Below, piece by piece: positions 63,644-64,000 of a stretch of DNA of 64,000 nt. The number at the start of each line of letters is the position of its first letter. Positions within the stretch are counted from its first letter, which is position 1. The stretch is from an uncultured Saprospiraceae bacterium (GTDB lineage Bacteria > Bacteroidota > Bacteroidia > Chitinophagales > Saprospiraceae), in NCBI GenBank assembly GCA_938045585.1, contig CALIAU010000007.1, positions 1-64,000 on the forward strand, in the 5' to 3' direction. Both the position numbers and the translations under genes were made by a program. The notes beneath the pieces were generated by a model. It did no database searches, had not been told where the DNA came from, and saw only the letters and a program-made list of their open reading frames with translations.

Positions 63644-63672
63644 GTCTGCCTGCGTTCCTTGGCAGGCAGGCC
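63644..63672. repeat. Palindromic intergenic repeat, copy 7
   Basis: GTCTGCCTGCGTTCCTT followed by GGCAGGCAGGC resembles the first third of the composite repeat at 601. It is next to a CCCCTTTTTTTAAAGGGG palindrome and lies between the GT-C gene and the next terminator. Confidence 0.6.
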
Positions 63673-63757
63673 CCTTTTTTTAAAGGGGACACGCTCAAGG
63701 GATGCAAAACAAGTATGACTATATAAGGAGCACATTTATATCCTTACTAAGGCACAT

Positions 63758-63788
63758 AAAAAAAGGGACGCAATTTGCATTACGTCCC
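63758..63788 (-). terminator. Intrinsic terminator of the partial T9SS cargo gene
   Basis: On the minus strand GGGACGTAAT, loop GCAA, ATTGCGTCCC and then seven T, 20 bases beyond the stop at 63808. Confidence 0.85.
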
Positions 63789-63807
63789 CATATCTTGATC
63801 ACAATGA

Positions 63808-64000
63808 TTAGTGTAAAATTGAAATCTTCTTCGTTGTGAATTTATTGTCAACATAGATATTCATATAATAAATACCATTTGCAAGACTAGAACCATCAAA
63901 CGGGAATACCATTTTTCCTGATTGCGTGCCATAATTCTTGCTCGCTACCACCTTACCCATAGCGTCCAAAACTTGAATCTGTACTTCTGCTGGCTTATCT
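63808..64000 (-). CDS. C-terminal end of a T9SS cargo protein, partial
   Basis: The frame runs in from the window edge and ends at TAA (63808-63810), giving 63 residues. It ends as a type A T9SS sorting domain: VQIQVLDAMGKVV, FDGSSLANGIYYMNIYVDN, KFTTKKISILH. The nature of the cargo is outside the window. Confidence 0.85.
   Translation of the reverse strand, partial: DKPAEVQIQVLDAMGKVVASKNYGTQSGKMVFPFDGSSLANGIYYMNIYVDNKFTTKKISILH

Overview
The window looks like chromosome of a member of the Bacteroidota, most likely a Saprospiria-type relative (this rank is an inference). Evidence: four proteins end in type A sorting domains of the type IX secretion system (T9SS); there is a GldB gliding lipoprotein and a DUF4837 lipoprotein; the epsilon subunit of ATP synthase is short; TPR-membrane-adenylate cyclase and M43-CUB proteins are present; and the best promoters fit the Bacteroidota TTG / TAnnTTTG consensus instead of -35/-10 boxes. 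Codon use and GC content look even throughout, and I see no phage, insertion sequence, rRNA or CRISPR array.

Layout. 1-480: tail of a membrane protein and tRNA-Leu(GAG). 800-12500: housekeeping genes (dnaE, a MoxR ATPase, atpDC, scpA) with small unknowns and a divergent MerR pair that has a readable operator/promoter. 12900-18400: FG-GAP repeat T9SS cargo, small accessory genes, a duplicated cupredoxin-like protein, an AraC regulator and tatA. 18446-27500: a 2OG-Fe(II) oxygenase, gldB, nadC, a 35-codon membrane ORF with its own terminator, the dnaX-crp-pyrD operon and nadE. 27885-32150: two paralogous secreted M43 metalloproteases.

32204-42052 is the most unusual region. It holds an ECF-type sigma factor overlapping a membrane TPR protein, two paralogous secreted proteins of unknown family on either side of them, and a likely six-gene operon encoding a secreted unknown, a coiled-coil/barrel protein, a secreted caspase-like protease, a TPR lipoprotein, a kinase-TM-caspase fusion and a small cysteine protein. 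Five of these genes share an ACAACTT motif just before the start codon. I suggest it is an envelope signalling and proteolysis (possibly cell-death or defence) system. Next to it are a TPR-TM-adenylate cyclase and an HD-domain protein.

44973-52100 encodes a 2375-residue secreted protein. It has a subtilase-like domain with Glu in place of the usual His, MBG-type domains, and about 430 residues of hexapeptide-like ALVN repeats that appear inserted into an MBG domain. 52247-53447 holds a small unknown and a TetR regulator with a perfect operator inside its own promoter.

53695-61919 holds a SulP transporter facing a six-gene cluster for a form II (AYRGAGR) CO-dehydrogenase-like molybdenum hydroxylase: coxG-S-L-M, then a MoxR ATPase and a VWA protein that probably serve maturation. 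The window ends with a GT-C membrane protein and the 3' end of another T9SS cargo gene.

Intergenic regions carry several copies of a GC-rich palindromic repeat (ACCTGCCTGC arms), some within a longer composite repeat present in opposite orientations.
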